A stretch of DNA of 64,000 nt from Tissierella sp. P1 (lineage in GTDB: Bacteria > Bacillota > Clostridia > Tissierellales > Tissierellaceae), in contig NZ_NPMN01000015.1 in assembly GCF_002266425.1 (NCBI RefSeq), forward strand, positions 1-64,000, in the 5' to 3' direction. Below, piece by piece: positions 17,865-27,814 of the stretch (position 1 is its first letter; every line of letters begins with the position of its first letter). The notes beneath the pieces are model-generated. The model was not told the DNA's origin. It saw only the letters and a list, made by a program, of their open reading frames with translations, and did not search any database. Both the position numbers and the translations under genes were made by a program.

Positions 17865-18046
17865 ATCAATACCTCCTAAATAAATTTGTTTCGATATATA
17901 TCAAATCATATTCTAATATAAAACTTTTCAAAAAGCAATCTATTTTTATAGTTATAGAATTAAATATATAAAATATATATAGATATATATTGAAATAATA
18001 ACTCCCGTGGTATAGAATAATGATATAAATCATAGGGGGGAAGAAG

Positions 18047-18421
18047 ATGAAAGATATAAATTGGTTAAAGGAAAATTATTTGAATTTCTTAAGAGAAAAA
18101 CAAGAGAATTTTAAAAGGAGTATAGAGGATTTACAAAAACAGGAATGTGTAGATGAGGCTAATTTAGAAAAAGTAAGACTAAATATAGTTGAAATATTTT
18201 ATAAGATGTTTAACATTAGTCTTAGCGATAAATCTGTAGATTTAGAAGAAAAATACCTAGGTTTCTTCGATAAAATAACAAAGCCTTGGTATATAAATAA
18301 AGAAAAAGCTTTAAAGTTTGGAGATGAAAAGGAAGTAATAATTGAAGGTATAAAAATACAAGAAGCTGAAGAATTGAAAAGTCGATTTAAAGAATATTAT
18401 AATGAGATAATCATTAATTAG
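18047..18421 (+). CDS. Conserved hypothetical protein next to a DUF2087 regulator
   Basis: A 124-residue, charged, mostly helical protein without signal peptide or membrane segment. I do not recognise the family. It starts from an ATG behind a strong GGGGGGAAG site. The next gene, a helix-turn-helix regulator, follows within 15 bases, so the two form an operon and may work together. Confidence 0.7.
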   Translation: MKDINWLKENYLNFLREKQENFKRSIEDLQKQECVDEANLEKVRLNIVEIFYKMFNISLSDKSVDLEEKYLGFFDKITKPWYINKEKALKFGDEKEVIIEGIKIQEAEELKSRFKEYYNEIIIN

Positions 18422-18432
18422 GAGTGATAGAA

Positions 18433-18972
18433 TTGGACTCATTAGAGATTTTTAAATGTTTAGCGGATAATTCAAGATTAAGAATTATAAATAGTTTAAT
18501 GATAGAACCCATGTATGTGGAACTACTGGCTGAAAGATTAGAACTATCTGCCTCAACTATTTCATTTCACCTTAAAAAATTAATGGATGCTGATATAGTA
18601 TCATGTAAAAAAGAGCAATACTATACAATTTATAGCCTAAATGAAAAGATATTTTCAATGAATCTTAAAGATCTAATAAAAGATAATAGAAATGAAGAAG
18701 AAATGTTAAATCAAAGAGAAGAAAAATACAAGGAAAAAGTAATAGAATCATTTTTCAAATATAATAAGTTAAAGGAAATACCAGTACAGAAAAAGAAAAA
18801 GCAAATTGTTTTAGAGAAGATAATAGAAAGCTTTGAAAGGGATAGAACTTATACAGAAAAAGAAGTTAATCTAATGATTGCAGACTTTCATGATGATTTT
18901 TGTACCATAAGGAGAGATTTAGTAGGGTTCAATCTTATGGAAAGAAAGGATGGAATATATAAAAGAATATAA
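18433..18972 (+). CDS. ArsR-type regulator with C-terminal DUF2087 domain
   Basis: A 179-residue protein. Residues 1-75 are a winged helix (LADNSRLRIINSLMIEPMYV, then SASTISFHLKKLMDADIV). The last 70 residues (EKIIESFERDRTYTEKEVNL...RRDLVGFNLMERKDGIYKR) match DUF2087. Start taken as TTG 18433, eight bases after AGGAG; a GTG at 18424 lies inside that ribosome binding site. Likely controls its own operon or the ABC exporter downstream. Confidence 0.85.
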   Translation: MDSLEIFKCLADNSRLRIINSLMIEPMYVELLAERLELSASTISFHLKKLMDADIVSCKKEQYYTIYSLNEKIFSMNLKDLIKDNRNEEEMLNQREEKYKEKVIESFFKYNKLKEIPVQKKKKQIVLEKIIESFERDRTYTEKEVNLMIADFHDDFCTIRRDLVGFNLMERKDGIYKRI

Positions 18973-19065
18973 CTAGAGAAAATTTCATAGTATCCTCATA
19001 AACATATAAGAAATAGAATTCATTATGGTATAATGTGGTTAATATATTAACAGGGGGATGGGAAT

Positions 19066-19845
19066 ATGGAGCCAATAATAACCATAAGAAGTCTAAGAAA
19101 AAGCTACGGAAGTAAAGAGGTATTAAGAGATATTAACCTAGATGTACATAAGGGAGAAATCATAGGGTATATAGGGCCAAATGGAGCAGGGAAGAGTACT
19201 ACAGTGAAGATTATGTTAGGTTTAGTTGGAGATTATTCCGGGGAGATAAAGATATTTGGAGAAGATATAAGAAATGGAGAAGTAGAATATAAAAAGAAAA
19301 TTGGATATGTACCAGAGACAGCTGAGATTTATGAAAATCTTACAGCAAGAGAGTATCTTACTTTTATTGGAGAACTTTATGGTATGGAATACGAAACAGC
19401 AAATAAAAAAGCTGAGAAGTTAATGGATCTATTTGGGATTAAAAATGTTTATGATGCTAGAATCAGTTCTTATTCTAAGGGAATGAAGCAGAAAACCCTT
19501 GTAATATCAGCTTTAATCAATGATCCTGATATTCTATTCCTAGATGAACCTTTAAGTGGAATGGATGCAAACAGTGTTATGGTATTTAAAGAAGTACTAG
19601 CAGAATTGGCTAGAAGAGGAAAGACTATTTTTTATTCTTCTCATATTATGGAGGTAGTAGAAAAAATCAGCAGTAGGATAATACTTATAAACAATGGAGA
19701 AATAGTAGCAGATGGTAGCTTTGATGATTTAAAGGACAGAACTATGGATAGCTCTTTAGAGAAGATTTTCAATCAATTAACAGGCTTCAATGAGCATGAG
19801 AAAATAGCTAAGGAAATAGTAGCTACTATAGAAGAGGTGATGTAG
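19066..19845 (+). CDS. ABC exporter ATP-binding protein
   Basis: A 259-residue ATPase with Walker A GPNGAGKST, Q-loop VPETAEIY, signature YSKGMKQKT (degenerate at the third position, usual for ABC-2 exporters), Walker B ILFLDEPLSGMD and the H-loop SSHIMEV. It ends directly before the permease gene, with no gap, so the two form one transporter. Substrate unknown. Confidence 0.9.
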   Translation: MEPIITIRSLRKSYGSKEVLRDINLDVHKGEIIGYIGPNGAGKSTTVKIMLGLVGDYSGEIKIFGEDIRNGEVEYKKKIGYVPETAEIYENLTAREYLTFIGELYGMEYETANKKAEKLMDLFGIKNVYDARISSYSKGMKQKTLVISALINDPDILFLDEPLSGMDANSVMVFKEVLAELARRGKTIFYSSHIMEVVEKISSRIILINNGEIVADGSFDDLKDRTMDSSLEKIFNQLTGFNEHEKIAKEIVATIEEVM

Positions 19846-21474
19846 ATGAAGGATTTTAAAGTGTTAAAATTCTTGGATCTCTTCAAGAAATTGTTTGAAA
19901 AAATAGGTGTAGATTATCCTATGATGCGAAAGATACTTAATGTAAAGCTAATATTGGATGGAAGAAGAGTATCTACTGTTTTGAGTAATCAAAGTAATAA
20001 GAAAAAAGCAAAAGAAGCTGATGATAGGAATAATTTCTTAAAATCTTTATGGATATATATTCTAATGGGGGCTTTTTTAATTGTATTTATAGTAGTTGGA
20101 AAAAATTTTTTGTTCCAAATGAGTTTTATATTTGGAATAACTATGTTCTTATTAATGACTTCTTTAATAGCAGATTTTAGCTCAGTATTGTTAGATGTGA
20201 AAGATAAGGAAATATTACTTTCAAAACCCGTAGATAGTAAAACCTTAAATATGGCTAAGATATTACATATATTTATGTATATTACAACTATCACTATGGC
20301 TATTGCTGGACCTTCACTTATTGTATCTATAAAAAAGCATGGATTGACTTTCTTTTTTATATACTTATTAGAAGTTATTTTGATTGCACTATTTATAATT
20401 ATACTTACTGCCCTTATTTACCTTGTGGTTCTCAGATTTTCTAGCGGTGAAAGGTTAAAGGATATTATAAATTATGTTCAAATAGGATTAACCATAATTA
20501 TGTCCCTAGGATATCAGATGATAGGTAGACTTTTTAATATTATAGATATAAATAATATGAAATATAATCCTAGTCTATGGAAATACTTTTTTCCGCCATT
20601 ATGGTTTGCTGCACCCTTTGAGTTAATATTAAAGGGCAATCGTGAGAGTTATATTATAATCTACTCTATACTTGGGGCTTTAATTCCAATTTTATCTATA
20701 GTGATTTATATAAAACTAATACCTACATTCGAAAGAAATTTACTGAAGCTAAACAGTACGGAGGGGCAAACTAAGGATAAAAATAAGACCAATATTTTTA
20801 TGTCAAAGATATTGTGTAAAAATAAAGAAGAGAGAGTCTTTTATAAGTTTGCCACTAATATGTTGAAAAATGAAAGAACATTTAAGCTAAAGGTTTATCC
20901 AAGTTTAGGAATGTCTATTATATTCCCATTCTTTATGATGCTTAGCATGAATCGAAGGGAGTTCTTAAATGTTTCTAATACAAAGAATTATTTATGGTTT
21001 TATATAGTATTTATGATGATTCCTACTGTATTAGGAGCATTAGGTTATTCTGGAAATTATAAAGGTGCTTGGATATACCAAACTATACCTATAGAAGATA
21101 AGTCTGCTATTTATAGAGGTACTGCTAAAGCGGCAATTGTAAATTTATTTGTACCTGTATTTATTTTAGTTAGTTTAATATTTTTAATTATATATAGGAT
21201 GCAGATAGTTGAACATGTTATAGTAGCTGGAATAAATATGTTACTTTATATTATTATTGAATTTAAGATACTAGATAATAATTTGCCATTTTCCAAAGCC
21301 TTTGAAGTAACAGAAAATCCTGCTGGTGGGGGTAATATTTTAGTAGGTCTATTTATAATGGGTTTATTTGTATTAGGGCATTATATGTTAACTATAATTC
21401 CTTATGGTGTATATGCTTATATTCCAATTGGACTAATAGTGAGTAAAATAGCTTGGGGTAAATGTATTGCTTAG
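19846..21474 (+). CDS. ABC exporter permease (large ABC-2 type)
   Basis: A 542-residue membrane protein with about 12 hydrophobic segments, beginning near residue 65 after a charged, lysine-rich cytoplasmic N-terminus. It resembles the large ABC-exporter membrane subunits of Firmicutes that pair with a single short ATPase. It begins one base after the stop of that ATPase. No other partner follows; a terminator lies 110 bases downstream. Confidence 0.82.
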   Translation: MKDFKVLKFLDLFKKLFEKIGVDYPMMRKILNVKLILDGRRVSTVLSNQSNKKKAKEADDRNNFLKSLWIYILMGAFLIVFIVVGKNFLFQMSFIFGITMFLLMTSLIADFSSVLLDVKDKEILLSKPVDSKTLNMAKILHIFMYITTITMAIAGPSLIVSIKKHGLTFFFIYLLEVILIALFIIILTALIYLVVLRFSSGERLKDIINYVQIGLTIIMSLGYQMIGRLFNIIDINNMKYNPSLWKYFFPPLWFAAPFELILKGNRESYIIIYSILGALIPILSIVIYIKLIPTFERNLLKLNSTEGQTKDKNKTNIFMSKILCKNKEERVFYKFATNMLKNERTFKLKVYPSLGMSIIFPFFMMLSMNRREFLNVSNTKNYLWFYIVFMMIPTVLGALGYSGNYKGAWIYQTIPIEDKSAIYRGTAKAAIVNLFVPVFILVSLIFLIIYRMQIVEHVIVAGINMLLYIIIEFKILDNNLPFSKAFEVTENPAGGGNILVGLFIMGLFVLGHYMLTIIPYGVYAYIPIGLIVSKIAWGKCIA

Positions 21475-21584
21475 GAATAAGGATGATATTGTATTGCTTC
21501 TTCAAACTAAATCTTATGAATATCCAATTGTAGAAAAAGGATCAAAAAAATTTTTTTCTGAATAAGTATGTAAGCATAGTTTAT

Positions 21585-21627
21585 AAAATAAAGGGATTTC
21601 TGAAAATTCAGAAGCCTCTTTATTTTT
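21585..21627 (+). terminator. Terminator of the ABC exporter operon
   Basis: An imperfect hairpin, AAATAAAG with CTTTATTT outside and TTCTGA/TCAGAA inside, ending in a T5 run. Confidence 0.7.
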
Positions 21628-21685
21628 GCTATATTTAATAAAAGATTTTAAGAGGATAATGAACTAACTAAACCTATAATTATGA

Positions 21686-22096
21686 TTATTCAATATGGCT
21701 AATATCGTCATTACCTGAACATATTTCAATAAGGTTTCCTTCTGGGTCTGCAACATAACAGACACGCATACCATAAGGCTCAGTAGTTGGTTTGTAAATT
21801 GGTTTTGCCCCCGCCTTTATAACACGTTCAAATTCTTTATCTACATCAGAATAGTTAGGAACATCAAAACATAACTCCATATTACCGTTTATTCCCTTAT
21901 TCCAATTAGATATTTGGGGTATAGAATTTTCAAAACCTCCTCTTGCACATAAAATAAAATGATGAATTTGTCCTTCCATTTCAATAGCTGTAAATCCACT
22001 GCCATCCCAATCTAAATTTAATCCCATCACATCTCCATAAAACTTAACCATGACCTCCATATTATTCACATATAACCCAATTGCCCCAAACCTCAC
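21686..22096 (-). CDS. VOC (glyoxalase/bleomycin resistance) family protein
   Basis: A 136-residue protein of two beta-alpha-beta-beta-beta units. Typical strands are seen in IGLYVNNMEVMVKFYGDVMG and GMRVCYVADPEGNLIEIC, the latter with the usual metal-ligand glutamate. It is a monocistronic minus-strand gene started by ATG after GGGGG. The substrate is unknown; such proteins range from dioxygenases to drug binders. Confidence 0.85.
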   Translation of the reverse strand: MRFGAIGLYVNNMEVMVKFYGDVMGLNLDWDGSGFTAIEMEGQIHHFILCARGGFENSIPQISNWNKGINGNMELCFDVPNYSDVDKEFERVIKAGAKPIYKPTTEPYGMRVCYVADPEGNLIEICSGNDDISHIE

Positions 22097-22289
22097 TGTT
22101 ATCCCCCTCCATTAATTTAAATAATCCTTTAATTCATAATAAATTACTATTTTTTCTGTATTTAATTATATAACAGAGCAATACAATTGTTCAAATAATT
22201 TTATATAACAAGTTACAACTACTATAGCAGTTATGATACAATCAAATTACAAGCAGGAAGGTAATTAGTGATTTGAAAGGATGGTCCAA

Positions 22290-23873
22290 TTGAAAAAGCG
22301 GATACATAAATTGATTGATAGAATTGATAACCTAGAGAGAGTAAGAAAGCTATATATTTTTTTACTTATATTTTCTATAGTTTTCTTATTAGTTATTTTG
22401 AATTATTCTTACATATCTACATTTAAGGATGTAAAAGTATTATATGCCCAATACACTAAGGATCGCATTATAGATATAAAAAAGGATTTCCTTGAGGATT
22501 CCGTTAATAATATGATAAATAACATTGAGCAAACACAAGCTGAGATAATGGAGATAAATAGAAATCGTATAAATAGGGCTACTAAAGTTATAGGAGAATA
22601 TTATAGCTCAAAAAAAGAAGACTTTTTAGAGAAAACCATTGACTACTTTGAGACAGGAACTATTAAAGAGGCTTTCGATATATTTATATTAGATAGGTCT
22701 ACAGATAAGATTTTATACCAAAATAATATAGGCGATATAGAGGATATAAGGAATATCTATGATTATATTGATGATTTAAAGAAAAACTCTATAACATATA
22801 ATGAAGATGATTATGGAAAGTATTATATTTTTTATGGAGTTACCGAAGACTACATAAAACATGCGACTACAGAATCTATAAAAAAAAGAATACATAGTGA
22901 TAGCTTTGAAAATGACGCTTATATTTGGATTAATGAGATTGTGAATTATGATGGTGGAGAGAATTATGCTATTCGCCTTATCCATCCAAACCTAAAAGAC
23001 ACAGAAGGTACGTATTTATCTACAAATACTCAAGATATTAAAGGTAATTATCCTTATCTAACAGAACTCAACGGAATTAAAGGAAACGGAGAAATATATT
23101 TTACTTATTTTTTTAAGAAGAAAACATGTGAGGAAGTTGCTGAAAAATTAACTTATGCAAAATTATATAAAAAATACGATTGGATTATTGCAATGGGTGT
23201 TTATTTTGATGACATTCAACCTTATATAGATGAGATTTCTGAGGATGGTGATAAAGCTATTTCTAAGATGACTACATTAGTAGGAATTCTATCACTTGGA
23301 TTAATCTTTATAGGAATTTTAATAGTATTAATTTTAGAACATTGGTATTACCAAAATTCTAATAAAGAATTAAGAGAAGAATTAAATATAGATGAACTCA
23401 CTAAGGCTTTTAACAGGCGGGCTGCCACAAAAAAACTAGAAGAAACATTCTACTTGTTTAAAAGATATAATAATATTTATACTGTTATTATCTTCGATAT
23501 AGATGATTTCAAAGAAATAAATGATACCTATGGACATGATGTAGGGGATAGTGTTTTAAGAAATCTTGTAGAAATAATAAATAAGTCTACAAGGAAAACA
23601 GATTATCTTTATAGATGGGGAGGAGAAGAATTTCTTCTTGTTTGTGAAGGATTAAAAGAAGAGAATCTAGATTCATTTACGGATAAGATTCTAAAAGATG
23701 TAGAGAATTTTCAATATGAAAGTCAGGGAGAAAAATATCATATAACTATATCAATAGGTGCCTCTTATTTTGATAAAGATGATGAAGATTTTTTATCTGT
23801 AGTTAAAAGAGCTGATATGGCTTTATATAATTCTAAAAAAGAAGGAAAGAATAGAGCCACCCTTAATATATAA
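22290..23873 (+). CDS. Cache-type sensor diguanylate cyclase
   Basis: A membrane enzyme of about 527 residues making cyclic di-GMP. One transmembrane segment near residues 20-42 and one near 330-350 enclose a 290-residue external domain of the Cache kind, ending YDWIIAMGVYFDDIQPYIDE. The GGDEF domain has DIDDFKEINDTYGHDVGD and the active-site RWGGEEF; the family I-site is not obvious. I prefer TTG 22290, nine bases after AAAGG; ATG 22281 directly abuts that site. Confidence 0.88.
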   Translation: MKKRIHKLIDRIDNLERVRKLYIFLLIFSIVFLLVILNYSYISTFKDVKVLYAQYTKDRIIDIKKDFLEDSVNNMINNIEQTQAEIMEINRNRINRATKVIGEYYSSKKEDFLEKTIDYFETGTIKEAFDIFILDRSTDKILYQNNIGDIEDIRNIYDYIDDLKKNSITYNEDDYGKYYIFYGVTEDYIKHATTESIKKRIHSDSFENDAYIWINEIVNYDGGENYAIRLIHPNLKDTEGTYLSTNTQDIKGNYPYLTELNGIKGNGEIYFTYFFKKKTCEEVAEKLTYAKLYKKYDWIIAMGVYFDDIQPYIDEISEDGDKAISKMTTLVGILSLGLIFIGILIVLILEHWYYQNSNKELREELNIDELTKAFNRRAATKKLEETFYLFKRYNNIYTVIIFDIDDFKEINDTYGHDVGDSVLRNLVEIINKSTRKTDYLYRWGGEEFLLVCEGLKEENLDSFTDKILKDVENFQYESQGEKYHITISIGASYFDKDDEDFLSVVKRADMALYNSKKEGKNRATLNI

Positions 23874-23898
23874 TATGATTAAATAAGGATGTGACTAA

Positions 23899-25113
23899 AT
23901 GGAATTACAAGGAAAATATAATATTGCCAAGGTGTTTACTAATAACCTTGAAGAAGGGGCAAAGGACCAAATAACTGAACTGTTAGATCAAGACTTTATT
24001 CAGGATTCAAAGGTTCGAATAATGCCTGATGTTCATCAAGGTATAGGCTGTGTAATTGGATTTACTGCTGATATGGGGGATAAGGTGATACCCAATATTG
24101 TTGGAGTTGACATAGGATGTGGAACGCTTACTGTAGAGCTTAAGGATATAGACATAGACTTGCCAAGATTAGATAATATAATAAACAAAAAGATTCCTTC
24201 TGGAAAATCTACACATAATGAAAGAAAGTTTAAATTTGATAAATTAAAGGATTTATATTGCCTTAGAGATTTAAAAGATACTAAAAGAATTGAAAGAAGT
24301 ATAGGAACTCTCGGGGGTGGCAATCACTTTATAGAGATTGGAGTAGATAGCAAAAACAATAAATATTTAGTGATCCATTCAGGCAGCAGAAACCTAGGTA
24401 AGCAAGTTGCAGAGATATATCAAAGACTAGCAATAGATTTATGTAGCGGCAAGGGTGATTATTTTATTAAAAGAGAAGAAATAATTGCTCACTATAAAGC
24501 AGAAGGCAGAAGAAAAGAAATAAAGAAGGTTCTTGAAGAGTTAGAAAAGGACTATGCAGGACTTCAGCCTAGATACCCCAAGGCTTTGTGCTATTTAACT
24601 GGGGAGCATAGAGAAAAGTATTTACATGATATGAGGATATGTCAAGAATATGCAAGTTTAAATCGTGAAGTAATGTCAGATATTATTCTTAAAAACTCAC
24701 TTGGAAAAGAGCTAAGTGAATTTAACTATTTTGAGACTATTCATAACTATATTAATTTCAAGGATAATATCATTAGGAAGGGTGCCATAGCAGCCTATAA
24801 AGGTGGAAAAGTTCTAATTCCTATAAATATGAGAGATGGATCCATAATCGCCATTGGAAAGGGTAATCCTGAATGGAATTATTCAGCTCCTCATGGAGCG
24901 GGAAGGCTTATGAGCAGAAATGTTGCAAAGGAGGCTGTCACTTTAGAGGAGTTTAAAAAGAGTATGGAAGGAATTTATTCTACATCCATAAGTGAACATA
25001 CTTTAGATGAATCACCATTTGCATATAAAGGAATTGAAGAAATATTAAATAATATTACTGAAACTGCTGAGGTCATTGACATAATAAAACCAATTTATAA
25101 TTTCAAGGCATAA
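23899..25113 (+). CDS. rtcB: RNA-splicing ligase RtcB
   Basis: A 404-residue GTP- and Mn-dependent 3'-phosphate RNA ligase. The metal-site cysteine is in VGVDIGCG, the histidines in GGGNHF and HSGSRNLG, and the guanylylated-histidine region in SAPHGAGRLMSR. Length is that of the shorter bacterial RtcB proteins. It is 25 bases after the diguanylate cyclase gene and possibly co-transcribed with it. No archease gene or RtcR regulator is seen nearby. Confidence 0.92.
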   Translation: MELQGKYNIAKVFTNNLEEGAKDQITELLDQDFIQDSKVRIMPDVHQGIGCVIGFTADMGDKVIPNIVGVDIGCGTLTVELKDIDIDLPRLDNIINKKIPSGKSTHNERKFKFDKLKDLYCLRDLKDTKRIERSIGTLGGGNHFIEIGVDSKNNKYLVIHSGSRNLGKQVAEIYQRLAIDLCSGKGDYFIKREEIIAHYKAEGRRKEIKKVLEELEKDYAGLQPRYPKALCYLTGEHREKYLHDMRICQEYASLNREVMSDIILKNSLGKELSEFNYFETIHNYINFKDNIIRKGAIAAYKGGKVLIPINMRDGSIIAIGKGNPEWNYSAPHGAGRLMSRNVAKEAVTLEEFKKSMEGIYSTSISEHTLDESPFAYKGIEEILNNITETAEVIDIIKPIYNFKA

Positions 25114-25137
25114 GAATTAATAAAAGATATTTTTTCA

Positions 25138-25166
25138 TTGACATATTTAATCCTCTGTGTTAATAT
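25138..25166 (+). promoter_or_regulatory. Promoter of the metA-hom-lysC leader
   Basis: TTGACA (25138-25143) and TAATAT (25161-25166) with a 17-base spacer, about 25 bases before the first riboswitch. Confidence 0.8.
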
Positions 25167-25190
25167 CATTTTAACAATTTAATAGTATTG

Positions 25191-25327
25191 CTTATCAAGA
25201 GTTAGGGTAGAGAATTAGCTCTATGACCCTACGCCAACCTGCCATTTGGCAAGGTGGTTCTGCTAATGGCGATAAGAGAGATTTCATAGAAAATCGACCT
25301 TCTTAGCATTAGCTAAGAAGGTTTTTT
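25191..25327 (+). promoter_or_regulatory. SAM-I-like variant riboswitch with terminator
   Basis: P1 is CTTATC (25191-25196) with GATAAG (25271-25276). After AAGAG comes a P2 with AGGGT/ACCCT and AGAG/CTCT, interrupted by ATG as in the S-box kink-turn, then GCCAACC and a P3-like hairpin (CTGCC...GGCAAG) with GGTGGTTCTGCT. It resembles S-box RNAs but departs from the usual GGAGGGACTGGCCC core. A terminator of CTTCTTAGC/GCTAAGAAG with T6 ends at 25327. Confidence 0.72.
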
Positions 25328-25345
25328 AATTACAACTTAATATTT

Positions 25346-25512
25346 TCTTATCTAGAGAGGTGGAGGGACTGGCCCGATGAAACCCAGCAACAATTTTAAG
25401 CTATATAGCTTAAAAAATGTGCTAATTCCTGCGGTGAAAACTGAGAGATAAGAAGCGGAATCTATATCCTTTTATATTATAAATCCCTTCTTATCTTAGA
25501 AAGGGATTTTTT
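25346..25512 (+). promoter_or_regulatory. Canonical SAM-I (S-box) riboswitch with terminator
   Basis: All S-box landmarks occur in order: CTTATCTAGAGAGGTGGAGG, GACTGGCCCGATGAAACCC, AGCAAC, TGTGCTAATTCCTGC and GAGAGATAAG. The terminator stem AAATCCCTT/AAGGGATTT (25481-25509) is followed by T6. AGATAAGAAG at the 3' side of P1 can instead pair with CTTCTTATCT inside the terminator, the expected antiterminator. SAM binding should therefore switch metA-hom-lysC off. Confidence 0.95.
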
Positions 25513-25536
25513 AATTATGAAAAGGAGGATTAGAAA

Positions 25537-25676
25537 ATGAAAAAACTAGAGTTAGTGATTTTCATGCTAATAGCTGTCAGAGGAAAGCTTAGAACTTACA
25601 TGTATGAGGAGCGATATTTAGTTCTGAGAATATTAGAGATATAATAAAAGCTTTTGAAATAGGATTAGGAGGGTAA
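25537..25676 (+). pseudogene. Relic of a Cys/Met-metabolism PLP enzyme (metB/metY type)
   Basis: A strong AAAAGGAGG precedes ATG 25537, which opens only a 35-codon frame. In another frame there is a short HANSCQRKA-like stretch, and 25626-25673 encodes ENIRDIIKAFEIGLGG followed by a stop, much like the C-terminus of cystathionine gamma-synthase/O-acetylhomoserine sulfhydrylase. It looks like a gene with its middle deleted, left between the riboswitch and metA. The identification rests on few residues. Confidence 0.4.
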
Positions 25677-25679
25677 GAC

Positions 25680-26570
25680 ATGGGATTAGTAATTGATGTA
25701 AATATTTCAGCCATAGATTTACTTAGAAAGGAAAATATAGATATTAACTTTAAAAGTAAATCTGAGGATTTGCCAAAGGTATTAGTATTAAATTTAATGC
25801 CAAATAAATTAGATACGGAGTTTCAACTGTTAAAATTACTAGGAAATAGTTTTATAGATGTACAGGTAGATTTTTTATATACAGAAACATATAGATCTAA
25901 GAATACAAATCTAAGTTATCTAGAGAAAGTTTATAAAACATTAGATGAAATAAAAAATACAAATTATACTGGAATGATAATAACTGGTACCCCTTTGGAA
26001 TTTGTAGATTTTAATGAGATATGTTACTGGAAAGAGTTGAAAGCTATAATAGATTATTCTAATGAGTATATTAAGTCTACTATCTATCTATGTTGGGCAG
26101 CAGTAGCAGGATTATATCACAATTATAAGATACCTAGGCATACAACAGATAAAAAGGTAGCAGGGATATTCAGTCATGAAATTGTAAATATAAACTCCCC
26201 ACTATTTGAGAGTTGTGGAGAAAAGATACTTTCTCCGCATTCTAGGTACTTTGAAATTAAAGAAGAGGATATAAAAGATATAGAAGAATTAGAAGTTTTA
26301 TCAAAATCAAATGATGCTGGGATATACATAGTAGCTGGAAGAAAAGGGAAACAGATATATATTACAGGCCATCCAGAGTATGATAGGTATACTTTATACA
26401 ATGAATATAGAAGAGATAGAGATAAAGGATTATCACCAGATTTACCTAAGAATTATTTCCCTAATGATGATTCTACTCTAGTACCTGAAAATACATGGAG
26501 CGGCTATTCGCAAATTTTAGTAGATAACTGGATAAGATATTATTTAATACAAAAGGAGGGGAAAAATTAA
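25680..26570 (+). CDS. metA: Homoserine O-acetyltransferase (MetA family)
   Basis: A 296-residue enzyme for the first committed step of methionine synthesis. The catalytic cysteine lies in YLCWAAVAGLYH (Cys138), with the Glu/His partners in GHPEYDRYTL. In ITGTPLEFVDFNE a glutamate (Glu107) stands where succinyl-using MetA has glycine; from published work on the family this favours acetyl-CoA as donor. It starts at an ATG with GGAGGG, below two SAM-type riboswitches. Its stop overlaps the start of hom by one base. Confidence 0.92.
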   Translation: MGLVIDVNISAIDLLRKENIDINFKSKSEDLPKVLVLNLMPNKLDTEFQLLKLLGNSFIDVQVDFLYTETYRSKNTNLSYLEKVYKTLDEIKNTNYTGMIITGTPLEFVDFNEICYWKELKAIIDYSNEYIKSTIYLCWAAVAGLYHNYKIPRHTTDKKVAGIFSHEIVNINSPLFESCGEKILSPHSRYFEIKEEDIKDIEELEVLSKSNDAGIYIVAGRKGKQIYITGHPEYDRYTLYNEYRRDRDKGLSPDLPKNYFPNDDSTLVPENTWSGYSQILVDNWIRYYLIQKEGKN

Positions 26571-27798
26571 TGTTGAATATTGGCTTATTAGGATTGGGAA
26601 CAGTGGGAACAGGTATTGTACAGATACTAGAAGAAAGAAAGAAGTATCTAGAGAAGCTAATAAAACAAGAAATTAGCATATCTAAGATTTTGGTAAAGGA
26701 TATAGATAAGAAGAGAGATATTGAAATAGATAAAGAGAAACTAACCACAGATATTTACGAAATAATTGAAGATGATAATATTGATATAATTATTGAAGTT
26801 TGGGAGGTTTAGATAACCCATATTATTATATAAAAGAAGCATTAAATAAAGGGAAGGATGTAATAACAGCTAATAAAGCTGTGGTTGCAAAACATCTGGA
26901 AGAGTTAACAAATTTAGCGAAAGCAAAGAATAAATCTTTTTTATACGAAGCTAGTGTAGGTGGTGGCATCCCTATTATAAAACCATTAAAAGAGCAGGTA
27001 AATATAAACCAAATACAAGAAATAAGAGGCATATTAAATGGAACATCTAATTATATACTGACAAAGATGATATCAGAAAACTTGGATTTCCAGGAAGCAT
27101 TAGAAACAAGTCAAAGGTTAGGGTATGCAGAGGCAAATCCTACTGATGATATTGAAGGTTATGATACTAGAAGAAAACTTAGGATTTTATCTACTATTGC
27201 ATTTAAAGACAAGATAGATGAAGAAGATATTTCATGTTATGGAATTAATAGTATAAACTTTAGTGATATAAAGAATATAAAATCAATGAGTTGTACAGTT
27301 AAGTTATTAGGTACAGCGATTGTAAATGATAATAAGTATTATGCTTCTGTGGAGCCAGTTATAATGAGCCAAAATTCTTATTTTAGTAAAGTTGATGATG
27401 CAAATAATTTGGTTTCTTTTATAGGAGATAATGTAGGAGAATTAAGATTCTTTGGAGAAGGTGCTGGAAGATTTCCTACAGCTAATGCAGTATTAAGCGA
27501 TCTAATAGATATCACATCCAATACCTATCAAAGAAATTGTTTTTTAGAAAATAGTGAGTTAAATAACATTAATCAATTATATCGAGGCAAATATTATATG
27601 AGAATTAATGTGAAGGAAGATACCAAGGATAAAATAGAAAAATATATAGTTGATAATGAGATTATAGAAGATATGATTGAAAAGAAGGATAGTATTGCAT
27701 TTACTACCAAATTGATATCAAAAAAGAAATTAGAAAAATTAATTGATATATTTATGATAGATTCTAAGAATTATTTTGTGGCAAGGCTAGAAGTGTAA
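26570..27798 (+). pseudogene. hom: Homoserine dehydrogenase, one frameshift
   Basis: NADP-dependent reduction of aspartate semialdehyde to homoserine. The nucleotide-binding start is MLNIGLLGLGTVGTGIVQIL, and the catalytic region includes VITANKAVVAKH, YEASVGGGIPIIKPL and the GTSNYILTKM turn. A shortened C-terminal ACT-like region ends the protein. The frame breaks at about 26799: GTTTGGGAGG should read GTTATGGGAGG, restoring EVMGGLDNPYYY. The lost base is not in a long homopolymer. Lies between metA and lysC in one operon, so a real loss would block methionine and threonine synthesis unless another copy exists. Confidence 0.9.
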
Positions 27799-27814
27799 AA
27801 AAGGACGTGATTTC

